In this document: positions 46,726 to 55,708 of the stretch, piece by piece | Layout of the letters: each line of letters begins with the position of its first letter | How positions within the stretch are numbered: position 1 is the stretch's first letter | Assembly: GCA_020062665.1 (NCBI GenBank) | Contig: JAGUVW010000074.1 | Span: 1-64,000 of the forward strand | Reading direction: 5' to 3' | DNA length: 64,000 bases | From: Pseudomonadales bacterium | Lineage (GTDB): Bacteria > Pseudomonadota > Gammaproteobacteria > Pseudomonadales > Ketobacteraceae | Position numbers and translations under genes: made by a program | Notes under the pieces: generated by a model | Told to the model about the DNA's origin: nothing | The model's input: only the letters and a program-made list of their open reading frames with translations | The model's database searches: none

Positions 46726-47201
46726 TCCGCGCGCTGATGTTCATCCTGATGTGCACCGTGACAGGCATTGCCCTGGCCACCATCGACGCCTATGAGTTCA
46801 ACAGCATGGAGGACGAGCAGCGTTTTCGCCAGCTGGTGGAAGAACTGCGCTGCCCGAAATGCCAGAACCAGAACATTTCCGACTCCAATGCTCCGCTGGC
46901 CAAGGACATCAAGGATCGTACCTTCAAGCTGATCAACGAAGGCAAGTCCAACCGGGAAATCACTGATTACATGGTGGAACGTTACGGGGATTTCGTGACC
47001 TATCGCCCGCCCATGCGTCCGGTAACCTGGTTCTTGTGGTTCGGGCCCTTCGTGCTGGCGTTGCTGGCGGCGGCCATCATCTTCATGCGCAAGCTGGCCC
47101 AGCGTTCCCCGTCCATCATCCAGGTCACCCCCGAGCAGGAAGCCAAGGTGCAGGAACTGCTCAAACAACTCGATCAAAACGATAACGCCAAACAGCCGTA
47201 A
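46722..47201 (+). CDS. ccmH: Cytochrome c-type biogenesis protein CcmH
   Basis: CcmH is a membrane-anchored thiol-disulfide protein that works with CcmG and CcmF. The 159-residue protein has a signal-like N-terminus, the redox motif RCPKCQNQ (C44, C47) and one C-terminal membrane segment (about 107-125). This is the short CcmH form, with the TPR part encoded separately as ccmI, as in Pseudomonas and unlike E. coli, where the two are fused. It is 15 bases before ccmI. Confidence 0.96.
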   Translation: MIRALMFILMCTVTGIALATIDAYEFNSMEDEQRFRQLVEELRCPKCQNQNISDSNAPLAKDIKDRTFKLINEGKSNREITDYMVERYGDFVTYRPPMRPVTWFLWFGPFVLALLAAAIIFMRKLAQRSPSIIQVTPEQEAKVQELLKQLDQNDNAKQP

Positions 47202-47216
47202 TCAAGAGGAAGCAAC

Positions 47217-48491
47217 ATGACCCTACTGTGGGCAATCCTGTCCATCATGGCGATGGCCGGCGCGATGCTGGTGCTGTGGCCATTGCTGAAGTTCACGCCG
47301 CGCAGGGATGTGTCCAGTGATGTGATGAACTCGCTGGTGTTCCGCGATCGCCTGCAGGAGCTGGAAGCGGATCTGCAGCAGGGCCGTGTTACCGCCGAGG
47401 AATTCACCCAGCTGAAGGCAGAACTGGAACTGACGCTACTGGATGACGTGGCGCAGGGGCAACAGGACAAGGGCGCCCGCAGCGCCGGCGGCAAGGCGAT
47501 CATGTGGCCGTTGCTGGTGCTGATTCCGGTGCTGGCGCTCGGGTTGTACTGGAAAGAAGGCTTTACACCGGACGTGCAGGGCTGGATTGCCAGCCAGAAA
47601 GAGCTGCAGAACATCGCGCAGCTGATGCTGGCCGGTGATTACGAGGCACTGGAACAGCAGAAGGTGGAGTTGCCCAGCGTGATCCGCGCGCTGCAGCAGC
47701 ATGTGCAGGCAAACCATCTGGATCATCACTCCTGGTACGTGCTGGGTGTCAGTTACATGCAGGTGCGCATGCCGCAGCAGGCGGAGCTGGCGTTCAGTCG
47801 CGCGATGGATCTGGATCGCAACAATCCCGACTATCTGCTCGGTTTCACCCAGGCATCGGTGATGCTGAACGATGGCAAGCTTACGGAGGAATTGCGGCAG
47901 TCATTACGAGCGTTGATCCAGCGGCAGCCGTCCAATCCCAAGCCTTATATGACGCTGGGCATGGCAGCGTTTCAGGGGGGCGATTTTACCGGCGCCATCG
48001 AGATCTGGCAGCAGTATCTGCAGCGTTCCGACCGCGATGAACGGGCCGCTGACCTGTTGCAGCGCAGTGTCGAAGTGGCACGGAAACAACTGGAAGGTGC
48101 AAGCGCAACGACGGAAGCAACCGCCGGCGCAACCGCTGAAAAACCCACTTTGAACGTGACGGTGACTGTAACGGATGCTGCGCGCCAGCAACTGGGTGCC
48201 AATGACACGCTGTTCATCTACGCCAAGGCGGTTGATGGCCCGCCAATGCCGCTGGCAGTGGTGCGTCAGCCGGTGGGGCAGTGGCCGGTGCAGGCTCGCC
48301 TGAGCGATGAAAACGCCATGACGCCGATGGCCACGCTTTCCAAGTTCAGCGACGTGATCGTGCAGGCACGAATCTCTGCCACTGGCAACGCCATTCCGCA
48401 AAGTGGCGACTGGACAGGCCCGACCCAGGTTGTGAAGCTGCAGCCGGGGGAACAGCGCCTGACGCTGGAAATCAACACGCAGATGCCCTGA
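47217..48491 (+). CDS. ccmI: Cytochrome c-type biogenesis protein CcmI
   Basis: CcmI chaperones apocytochrome c to the CcmFH complex. The 424-residue protein has two N-terminal membrane segments (about 2-22 and 96-112) linked by a short domain (FRDRLQELEADLQQGRVT). A periplasmic TPR region follows (about 150-290, with WYVLGVSYMQVRMPQQAELAFSRAMDLDRNNPDYL-type repeats). The C-terminal part has a beta-rich domain (LNVTVTVTDAARQQL, LTLEINTQMP). It ends the ccmFGHI unit; a stem-loop lies 89 bases further on. Confidence 0.9.
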   Translation: MTLLWAILSIMAMAGAMLVLWPLLKFTPRRDVSSDVMNSLVFRDRLQELEADLQQGRVTAEEFTQLKAELELTLLDDVAQGQQDKGARSAGGKAIMWPLLVLIPVLALGLYWKEGFTPDVQGWIASQKELQNIAQLMLAGDYEALEQQKVELPSVIRALQQHVQANHLDHHSWYVLGVSYMQVRMPQQAELAFSRAMDLDRNNPDYLLGFTQASVMLNDGKLTEELRQSLRALIQRQPSNPKPYMTLGMAAFQGGDFTGAIEIWQQYLQRSDRDERAADLLQRSVEVARKQLEGASATTEATAGATAEKPTLNVTVTVTDAARQQLGANDTLFIYAKAVDGPPMPLAVVRQPVGQWPVQARLSDENAMTPMATLSKFSDVIVQARISATGNAIPQSGDWTGPTQVVKLQPGEQRLTLEINTQMP

Positions 48492-48579
48492 TCCGCTTAT
48501 TGCAAAAACAACACTGCGCAAACATTTTTTTCGTCATCCGGTTTTAACCAGCCAAACTCATTCAGGAAATTTCCTCGCT

Positions 48580-48603
48580 GCGGTGTGAATCAGTTCGCAC
48601 CGC
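48580..48603 (+). terminator. Stem-loop downstream of ccmI
   Basis: GCGGTGTGAA (48580-48589) and TTCGCACCGC (48594-48603) pair over ten bases, with one G-U, around TCAG. GGTCTTT follows, so the T-tract is weak. It could end the ccm transcript or lie in the leader of the next gene. Confidence 0.45.
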
Positions 48604-48717
48604 GGTCTTTCCACCCGTGAAAACGTCGCCAACCTGGTTCCACCACAGGGGTGAATTTCGTCGCGCCCGCTAAACTTCAAGCATCCTTTCACACTTATGA
48701 CTCGGGCGGGTGTTCCC

Positions 48718-50118
48718 ATGGCCATAGCCGTGTCACTGCAGCGTTACTTCCAGGAAAAAGGGATTGCTTACCAGATCCACTCCCATCTGAGTGAAAGCAG
48801 TCTGTCGAAACTGTGCTTCGAGTTTGGCATCGAGCCACGCCAGATTGCGGTGCCGGTGCTGCTGCAGAGTGCACGCAAGGCCAGTCTGATGGCAGTGATG
48901 CCCCTGGGTCATTCCCTGGACCTGGCGCGTGTCGCGGCGTTGCTGCGGCGTGATTTCCAGTATCTGGATGACGCCGGTATTGCGTCCTGGTTTCCCGACG
49001 TGGAAGCCGGTGCGGAACCACCGATTCCCGAACCCTATGATTTGCCCTGCATTGTCGATCGTTCCCTGATGGAGCCGGCCCGGATCTTCTTTCGTGGCGG
49101 TGTGCATTCCTGTCTGGTGAGCGTGGACAGCGAAGCCTTTCGCCAACTACTGAATGCCTATCCCAAAGCGGTGATTTCGAATCCGCAGGCGGCGGAAAAG
49201 TCGTTTGCTGCCAGTGCCAGTGGCCCGGTTTCGCCGGCCACCGTGCGCCAGTATCTGGAAAAAATGCAGCGGCTGCCGGCCATGCCTGCCATGGCGATCA
49301 ACATCATTCGCCTGCTGAGTGAGCCCAAGACCACCGCAGCAGATCTGGCGGATGCGGTAGAGCTGGATCCCAGTATGGCGGCGCAGATCATTCGCTACGC
49401 CAGTTCGCCCTATTTCGGCTATCGCGGACGTCTGAATTCGGTGCAGGATGCCATCACCCGCGTGCTGGGATTCGATCTGGTGAGCAGCATTGCGCTGGGC
49501 ATTGCCTCGGGTAAAGCATTCAAAGTGCCGCAGGAAGGGCCGCTGGGTTTGAAAGCCTTCTGGAAGCACGCGCTGTATTGCGCGGTAGTGAGCCAGAGCC
49601 TGGCGCGCAAGATCGACAAGCCCGACCAATTGAATCCCGCCACCGCCTATCTGTGCGGACTGTTGCATAACATTGGCGTTCTGCTGACAGGGCACCTGTT
49701 CCCGACAGAATTCGGTCAGCTCAATCAGCTGGCAGCACAACATCCGGACCGGTCACTGCAAGCGCTGGAGCAGGACATGATTGCACTGGGTCAGGCCAGT
49801 CAGATCATGGCGCTGGGACACGATCAGATCGGTGGCAGCCTGCTGGAACAATGGCGTCTGCCGGAACCGGTGGTGGCCAGTTGCTATCACCATCATGATC
49901 GCAACTACACCGGCCCTCATGCGGATTATGTGCGACTGGTGCAGCTGAGTAACCGTCTGCTGGCGCAACGTCAGCTGGGCGATCTGGGTGTTCCCGAAAC
50001 CGCAGCAGAACATTTTGGTGCAGGCCTGATATCCGTTGGTGCGGCGGAAACCGTGTTCGAAAAGGTCATGGAAATGTGCCCCGAAATCGACAGTCTTGCC
50101 GATCATATCGCGGCGTAA
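48718..50118 (+). CDS. YbaK-like/HDOD fusion protein
   Basis: This protein (466 residues from ATG 48718; an ATG at 48697 would add seven) fuses an N-terminal YbaK/prolyl-tRNA deacylase-like domain (about 1-150) with an HDOD domain (about 180-400). The first has AVMPLGHSLDLARVAALL, but the catalytic lysine expected in the IAKTL motif is replaced (IAVPVLL), so deacylation is unlikely. HDOD, a catalytically dead HD relative found in signalling proteins, is shown by LPAMPAMAINIIRLLSEP, DPSMAAQIIRYASSPYFGYRG and LCGLLHNIG. It may act as a regulator or scaffold, possibly sensing a nucleotide or aminoacyl ligand. It stands alone between ccmI and adk. Confidence 0.8.
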   Translation: MAIAVSLQRYFQEKGIAYQIHSHLSESSLSKLCFEFGIEPRQIAVPVLLQSARKASLMAVMPLGHSLDLARVAALLRRDFQYLDDAGIASWFPDVEAGAEPPIPEPYDLPCIVDRSLMEPARIFFRGGVHSCLVSVDSEAFRQLLNAYPKAVISNPQAAEKSFAASASGPVSPATVRQYLEKMQRLPAMPAMAINIIRLLSEPKTTAADLADAVELDPSMAAQIIRYASSPYFGYRGRLNSVQDAITRVLGFDLVSSIALGIASGKAFKVPQEGPLGLKAFWKHALYCAVVSQSLARKIDKPDQLNPATAYLCGLLHNIGVLLTGHLFPTEFGQLNQLAAQHPDRSLQALEQDMIALGQASQIMALGHDQIGGSLLEQWRLPEPVVASCYHHHDRNYTGPHADYVRLVQLSNRLLAQRQLGDLGVPETAAEHFGAGLISVGAAETVFEKVMEMCPEIDSLADHIAA

Positions 50119-50328
50119 TCCCATCGGGCGGCCTTCTCCGGCGGCCCGCGTTTCTTCCGCTCGAAAATTCAATAATCTTTAAAAACAACAAGTTAAACTG
50201 TGGGCCTGATTGGGGTTGTCAGCGCACCGGTTCATGTGTATGTTTGCCGTTCTCTTCTGCGCCGGTTGACGAACTTGCCACTGTCCCGGCACCCTCTGCA
50301 CACAAGCTGAAGTAGCAAGAATCCTTGA

Positions 50329-51057
<729 letters not shown>

Positions 51058-51089
51058 CAGCGTAAAAATTCCCGCCCGACACCGAAAAG

Positions 51090-51113
51090 GCACCCATCAG
51101 GGTGCTTTTTTTT
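51090..51113 (+). terminator. Rho-independent terminator of adk
   Basis: GCACCC (51090-51095) pairs with GGGTGC (51100-51105) around ATCA, preceded by A residues and followed by eight T (51106-51113). It lies 33 bases after the stop. Confidence 0.85.
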
Positions 51114-51421
51114 GTCCAGATCTGGATTTTTTTCCTTCGCAGATCGCACAGCGACACCCAGTTTCGCCTCGTGTAACCCCTTCGTCGCATCCTCTGCGCG
51201 CGCGTTCAGCGGGCGCGCAAAAATCCGCGCAGCGGTCGGCGCGAGCATGTTGCTGTGATGCGCTGTCGGTCATGCGTGTGCACTGCTGAATTCGCGCAAC
51301 GGGATTGAAACGGGAAAAAATTGGATTCAGAGGGAAGAAAAATTCAAAAAAACGATCAAAATTGAAGAAAAAGTGGGGTTCGAAGCTGGAAATAAATAAT
51401 TTCTTAAATATTATTGCCATG

Positions 51422-51438
51422 TGCATGTATCACATGCA
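51422..51438. promoter_or_regulatory. Palindrome upstream of the AlgP-like gene
   Basis: TGCATGT-ATC-ACATGCA has perfect seven-base arms with a three-base centre. It lies in the AT-rich stretch about 90 bases upstream of the ATG. Confidence 0.45.
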
Positions 51439-51529
51439 TTTTTTTTGTGCTACTTTTTCTTTAAGTACGTTTTTGTCAAGTTTTCAAAAATGTGCGTAAA
51501 AAAGTTGCCATAGCTGAGGAGATACAAAC

Positions 51530-52420
51530 ATGGCGAAAGCAAAGAAACCCGCAGCCAAGCGTCCTGCACGCAAAGCTGCTCCGAAGAAAGCAGCAGTTGC
51601 GCATCCGATCCTGGCAAAAGCCGAAGCCGCTCTGGACAAGGTTCAAAAAGAACTGGATCTGGTAGGCAAGAAAGCTGAAGCAGCCAAGAAAGAAGCCGCT
51701 GCCAAAGCCTCTGCAGCCAAGAAAGCGGGCACCAAAGCCGCTGCCAAGGCTGCTGAAGCTGCCAAGAAGGCCGCTGGCAAGGCTGCCGATCAGTACAAGT
51801 CCCAGAAAGAAGCTCTGCGTCACGCCAAAGTGGCTCATGCCGTTGCCCGCGTTGAAGCTGCTGTTATTTCTGCCGAGGAAAAAGCCGTAGCCGCTACCAA
51901 GGAATTCGCAGAATCCCTGGGCAAGCGCGCTGAAGCGGATCTGAAGAAAGCCGTTGCTGCTTTCGAAGCCCGCTGGCTGAAGTCCCGCAAAGCGGCTGAC
52001 GCCAAGAAAGTGAAGAAGAAAGAGAAGAAAGAGAAAACCAAGGCCAAGAGCGCTGCCAAGAAGGCAAAAGTCAAAGCCAAGGTAATCGCCAAGAAAGCCG
52101 CTGCGCCCAAGAAGAAGCGCCCGGCCAAGCGTCGCGCCAAGGCCGCTGGTGCAGCTGCTCCGGCAGTAGCCAAGAAGCCCGCCAAAGCCAAAAAGCCTGC
52201 CAAGGCCAAAAAGGCTGCCGCGAAGAAAAAGGCTGCTCCGAAGAAGAAAGCCGTTGCCAAGAAGCCTGCCGCCAAGAAAGCAGCCAAGAAGCCGGCTGCC
52301 AAAAAGGCTGCTCCGAAGAAAGCCGCTGCGAAAAAGCCTGCCGCCAAGAAGTCCGCAGCTGGCAAGCGCGGTCGTCCGAAGAAGGCCGCTGCACCTGCTC
52401 CGATGCCGGCTGCTGCTTGA
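51530..52420 (+). CDS. AlgP-like lysine/alanine-rich histone H1-type protein with AT-hook
   Basis: The 296-residue protein is dominated by lysine, alanine and proline. Short basic repeats (KKPAAKKAA-type) fill residues about 190-280, as in the histone H1-like C-terminal repeats of Pseudomonas AlgP (AlgR3). Residues about 95-150 (VARVEAAVISAEEKAVAATKEFAESLGK) are less repetitive and predicted helical. The C-terminal KRGRPKK is an AT-hook core that binds the minor groove of AT-rich DNA. It is probably a nucleoid-associated protein; alginate regulation is not implied here. The start follows GAGGAGATAC. Codons of the repeat region are biased toward AAG and GCC. It is a monocistronic unit with a strong terminator. 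Confidence 0.85.
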   Translation: MAKAKKPAAKRPARKAAPKKAAVAHPILAKAEAALDKVQKELDLVGKKAEAAKKEAAAKASAAKKAGTKAAAKAAEAAKKAAGKAADQYKSQKEALRHAKVAHAVARVEAAVISAEEKAVAATKEFAESLGKRAEADLKKAVAAFEARWLKSRKAADAKKVKKKEKKEKTKAKSAAKKAKVKAKVIAKKAAAPKKKRPAKRRAKAAGAAAPAVAKKPAKAKKPAKAKKAAAKKKAAPKKKAVAKKPAAKKAAKKPAAKKAAPKKAAAKKPAAKKSAAGKRGRPKKAAAPAPMPAAA

Positions 52421-52440
52421 TTCTGACGTGCTCCAAAGTA

Positions 52441-52468
52441 AAAAAAGCCCCCTCGTGGGGCTTTTTTT
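52441..52468. terminator. Bidirectional terminator between AlgP-like gene and mobA
   Basis: AAAAAAGCCCC (52441-52451) pairs with GGGGCTTTTTT (52457-52467) around CTCGT, with T-runs on both strands. It serves both the plus-strand gene and mobA on the minus strand, whose stop codon overlaps its end. Confidence 0.9.
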
Positions 52469-53060
52469 ATGCCTGTGGATTATCCAAATGCGTGCTGATG
52501 CGCGCCAATTCTTCCGCTGTGTTGAGGTTGGCGAACGCGAAAGTGTCACCGATGGTGACAATTTGGGGGGATTGCTCCATGCACCAGCGGGTGAGCTGAC
52601 GTTGTCCGCTGTGCAGAAACTGAAAAATCGATTCCGACAGGGAGCGATGAAAGATTCCGAAAAGAGGTTGCAGCCGCTCACCGTCGTGGCAGATCACCAG
52701 TTTGGCGGGGAGTTCGTTCTGCAGCCTTGTCGCCAGATCCAGCGGCACCAGCGGCGCATCGGTGGGCACCACCAGCGCGTAATCGGTATTGATGTGCTGC
52801 AGTGCGTGGGCGATGCCAGCCAGTGGCCCCAGATAGACTTCAGCATCGGTCACCACCGGCACACCCAGCGCGCGATAGCGTTCCAGATTGCGATTGGCGC
52901 TGATGATGCAACGTGATGAAACCTGCGGTTGCAGACGATCCAGTACATGCCGGATCAGGGGCTTGCCGTGCAGTTCGATCCAGCCTTTGTCCTGGCCGTC
53001 CATGCGCCGGCCTTCGCCACCTGCCAATATGATGCCTGTCAACGGAACCGTGCTGCCCAT
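52467..53060 (-). CDS. mobA: Molybdenum cofactor guanylyltransferase
   Basis: MobA attaches GMP to molybdopterin to make the guanine dinucleotide cofactor needed by DMSO reductase family enzymes. The 197-residue protein has the GTP loop LAGGEGRRMDGQDKGWIELHGKPL, SANRNLERY, GPLAGIAHAL and VVPTDAPLVP carrying the metal aspartate, ending FANLNTAEEL. These are the expected landmarks in order. It would serve the molybdoenzyme at 4355-6709. It is convergent with the AlgP-like gene and divergent from the helicase gene, whose start is 56 bases away. Confidence 0.95.
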   Translation of the reverse strand: MGSTVPLTGIILAGGEGRRMDGQDKGWIELHGKPLIRHVLDRLQPQVSSRCIISANRNLERYRALGVPVVTDAEVYLGPLAGIAHALQHINTDYALVVPTDAPLVPLDLATRLQNELPAKLVICHDGERLQPLFGIFHRSLSESIFQFLHSGQRQLTRWCMEQSPQIVTIGDTFAFANLNTAEELARISTHLDNPQA

Positions 53061-53116
53061 CAGCCAACCTCAACTGTGATAGAGTGCGAAGCGCCCGAAT
53101 TATAGCGTGACCCTCG

Positions 53117-55042
53117 ATGGCAACACATTACCGCGACAGTAGTAGTTTTTTCGGCGCCGACAGTCCGTTACGTGCGGGCTGGCCGCAATTTGCTGCGCGC
53201 AATGAGCAGCAGGCGCTGGCTGCCCGCGTTGAACAGGCGTTGCGGCAGCGTGAGTCCGCTGCACTGGAGGCGCCCACCGGTACCGGCAAAACCCTGGCTT
53301 ATCTGATTCCGGCGTTGCTGCACAGCGAGCGCGTGATCGTGTCGGTGGGCAATCGCACGTTGCAGGATCATCTGTGGTGGGGTGAATACCAGAAGCTGCG
53401 GACCCTGGTGCCGGGGCTGCGGCGCTTGAGCGTGTTGAAAGGCTGCGAAAACTATATCTGCCGCTGGCGCCTGGAGGATGGTTTGCAGGCGGGCGTACCC
53501 TGGGTTGCGCAGCACTGGCAGATCATCGCAGCAACGTTGCAGCAGGCGGGCAACGGTGAAGTCACCTCGCTGCCGTTGCCGGAAGACCAGTGGCCGGCCG
53601 CGCGCCAGTGGCTGACCCTGCAGGTGGATCAATGTCGCGGCCAGTCCTGCAGCCAGTTCGAATCCTGTTATTTCCAGCGTGCCCGTGCCCAGGCGCAGCA
53701 GGCGGATGTGCTGCTGATCAATCACACGTTGCTGCTGAGCGATCAACGCCTGTTCGAAAAAGGAATGGGTGCGCTGCTGCCCCTGGCGGATGCCGTGATT
53801 GTGGATGAAGCCCATCAGTTGCCCGACCTGCTGGTGCGTCTGAATACCGAAACCATCGATGGTTATCGCCTGCAGCGCTGGATTCGCCAGGTGCGCTCCC
53901 TGTGTGGCAGCGAGGTGCTGCTGTTTCCTCTGCTCACAAGCGGGCTGCAGCAACTGGCGTCGGCCTGGGAGCAGATTCAGCGTCAGGTACAGCAGCATGA
54001 GCGCGATGCGCTGCTGTCGATTCAGTCTGCCAGCCTGACACCGCTGCTGAAGCTGTTGTTCTTGCTGGACAACCAGATCAGGCAGTTACCGGTGTCGCAA
54101 CTGCATCTGGCGCCGGTGCGCGCGACGCTGGATCAGTGGCGCCATATGCTCAGTCATGCCATCGCCGATCAGCAGGTGATTCACGCGGATGTGTCCGGCA
54201 CCTGGTTGCGGCTGGTGGCAGGGCGGGTGCATTCACCGTTTGCCACGCTCGATCAGGCACAGGCCACCTGGATCTTTCTGTCGGCAACGCTGGCGGTGGA
54301 AGGCTCCTTCGATTATTTCAAACGCATGCTGGATGTGCCGACGCTGGAGGCACAGGCGTTCGCGGGTCATCTGGATTATCAGCGTCAGGCGTTGCTGTGG
54401 ATTCCCGAGCACTTGCCGGAGCCGGCGGCGGAAGATTTCATGCCGCGCTGGGTGGAGCAGGTGCTGGCGGTGGCGCAGCGGCTGCAGGGGGGGGTGCTGA
54501 TGCTGTTTTCCAGTTTCGATGCAGTGCAGGCAGCGCAGCGTTTTATTCCCGCAGATGTTGGGCGGCGGGTGCTGGTGCATCTGCCGGATTCGAACCGGCA
54601 GGCATTGCTGGAAGCGTTTCGCCAGGATGCGAATGCGATTCTGCTGGCCACCGGCAGTTTTTGGGAAGGCATCGATGTGGCCGGTGGCGCGCTGCGTTGT
54701 ATCGCCATCGACAAGTTGCCGTTCACGCCACCGGATGATGTGCTGGCGCTGGCGTGGAAACATCTGGCGGCGGAGCAGGGTAAGCAGGTGTTCCAGGATT
54801 ACATGGTGCCCCAGGCGGTGATGCGGCTGCGACAGGGGGTTGGCCGGCTGTTGCGTTCGGCGGATGATCGCGGCGTGGTGCTGCTGGGTGATACGCGCGT
54901 GTTGCGCAAATCCTATGGCTACCGGTTTCGCGCCAGTTTGCCGCCGATGGCCTGGGCGAGCGGACTGGCGGATGTGGCAACTTTTCTGCGTGAGCAGGGT
55001 ATTGGCGGTGAGCGTCTGGAGGAATCCGATCCGGCTCAGTGA
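53117..55042 (+). CDS. DinG/YoaA-type ATP-dependent DNA helicase
   Basis: The 641-residue superfamily 2 iron-sulfur helicase has Walker A APTGTGKT (52-59), the XPD-like iron-sulfur cysteines C110, C173, C178 and C184, and motif II VDEAH (229-233). Later motifs include FLSATLA, LFSSFDAV, and WEGIDVAGGALRCIAIDKLPF, ending RQGVGRLLRSADDRG. This set separates it from DEAD helicases and places it with DinG and YoaA, which unwind 5'-3' and remove R-loops or help repair. Size fits YoaA (about 636) better than DinG (about 716). It overlaps the convergent mrpG gene by seven bases. Confidence 0.9.
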   Translation: MATHYRDSSSFFGADSPLRAGWPQFAARNEQQALAARVEQALRQRESAALEAPTGTGKTLAYLIPALLHSERVIVSVGNRTLQDHLWWGEYQKLRTLVPGLRRLSVLKGCENYICRWRLEDGLQAGVPWVAQHWQIIAATLQQAGNGEVTSLPLPEDQWPAARQWLTLQVDQCRGQSCSQFESCYFQRARAQAQQADVLLINHTLLLSDQRLFEKGMGALLPLADAVIVDEAHQLPDLLVRLNTETIDGYRLQRWIRQVRSLCGSEVLLFPLLTSGLQQLASAWEQIQRQVQQHERDALLSIQSASLTPLLKLLFLLDNQIRQLPVSQLHLAPVRATLDQWRHMLSHAIADQQVIHADVSGTWLRLVAGRVHSPFATLDQAQATWIFLSATLAVEGSFDYFKRMLDVPTLEAQAFAGHLDYQRQALLWIPEHLPEPAAEDFMPRWVEQVLAVAQRLQGGVLMLFSSFDAVQAAQRFIPADVGRRVLVHLPDSNRQALLEAFRQDANAILLATGSFWEGIDVAGGALRCIAIDKLPFTPPDDVLALAWKHLAAEQGKQVFQDYMVPQAVMRLRQGVGRLLRSADDRGVVLLGDTRVLRKSYGYRFRASLPPMAWASGLADVATFLREQGIGGERLEESDPAQ

Positions 55043-55431
55043 TCGCGGGGCGGCTGTTCGATGTCCTGACTATCGATGTCCGGTGACCGCAGGGTATGGG
55101 TGGTGGCGTCGTATTTCCCCTTGAGATCGTCCTGCAGGATTTTGTGCCACAGAGGCACACCAACGAAATAGCCTGCGCGGCCAATCACGTGCGCCGCCAC
55201 CGGCGCGGTGAGCATGATGAAGCCGATGATGGCGATGACGCGGGCGGTGACTTCGCTGCTGGAAAAGTGCAGCGCTACCGCGATCATGATCAGGCCCGAT
55301 CCCAACGCGCCGGCCTTGGTGGTGGCGTGCATGCGCATGGGCAGATCGGGCATGCGCAACAGGCCGATGGCCGCCAGTAGCATGAACAGCGCGCCGATCA
55401 GCATGGACAGGGCAACCAGAACATCAATCAT
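55036..55431 (-). CDS. mrpG: Mrp-type Na+/H+ antiporter subunit G
   Basis: MrpG is a small membrane subunit of the Mrp multi-subunit cation/proton antiporter. The 131-residue protein has three membrane spans (about 3-22, 40-60 and 65-85) with the family sequences LPMRMHATTKAGALGSGL and FIMLTAPVAAHVIGRAGY. The cytoplasmic tail is longer than usual. Start ATG 55431 overlaps the mrpF stop by eight bases. It is the last gene of the operon, and converges on the helicase gene with a seven-base overlap. Confidence 0.93.
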   Translation of the reverse strand: MIDVLVALSMLIGALFMLLAAIGLLRMPDLPMRMHATTKAGALGSGLIMIAVALHFSSSEVTARVIAIIGFIMLTAPVAAHVIGRAGYFVGVPLWHKILQDDLKGKYDATTHTLRSPDIDSQDIEQPPRDH

Positions 55432-55699
55432 CGGAGCGCAGGCCTCCTTTTTCCAGATAACGGGCGAAGCCGACGGCGGCCAGGAACGCGGTGAGCGCCA
55501 GCACCATGGCCACATCGAGAAAACTGAAACGTTCCGACGACACGGCGTGCACACCGATAAAACCCACCGTCAGCGACGCCATCAATTCCAGCGCTACCAC
55601 GCGATCGGGCAATGACGGGCCGCGCACCAGCCGCACGAAGGTGATCACCAGCGCGATGCTGAGAATGGCAAAACTTAGGGCGGTAATGATGTCGATCAT
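55424..55699 (-). CDS. mrpF: Mrp-type Na+/H+ antiporter subunit F
   Basis: MrpF is a small hydrophobic subunit. The 91-residue protein has three membrane spans and the core RGPSLPDRVVALELMASLTVGF typical of MrpF/PhaF. Full family length. It follows mrpE by nine bases and overlaps mrpG. Together with the other six subunits it completes a canonical seven-gene set. Confidence 0.93.
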   Translation of the reverse strand: MIDIITALSFAILSIALVITFVRLVRGPSLPDRVVALELMASLTVGFIGVHAVSSERFSFLDVAMVLALTAFLAAVGFARYLEKGGLRSDD

Positions 55700-55708
55700 C
55701 GGAGCCTC

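Larger units (their letters stand above)
51058..51529. promoter_or_regulatory. AT-rich upstream region of the AlgP-like gene
   Basis: The 472-base gap has no gene. After the adk terminator it passes a GCGCGC-rich stretch (51190-51250) and then becomes strongly AT-rich (51300-51490), with A-tracts spaced along 51310-51380, unlike its surroundings. TGCATGT-ATC-ACATGCA (51422-51438) is a perfect palindrome about 90 bases before the start codon. The -10/-35 boxes are not clear. Confidence 0.5.

Noticed and set aside
50128-50152. GC-rich hairpin after the YbaK-HDOD gene.
   Set aside because: The stem contains a central mismatch and lacks a T-run, so it was not listed as a terminator.
51530-52420. 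Expansion of the Lys/Ala repeats as a microsatellite or CRISPR-like array.
   Set aside because: The repeats are short, imperfect and in frame with a coding region; there are no unique spacers of fixed length.
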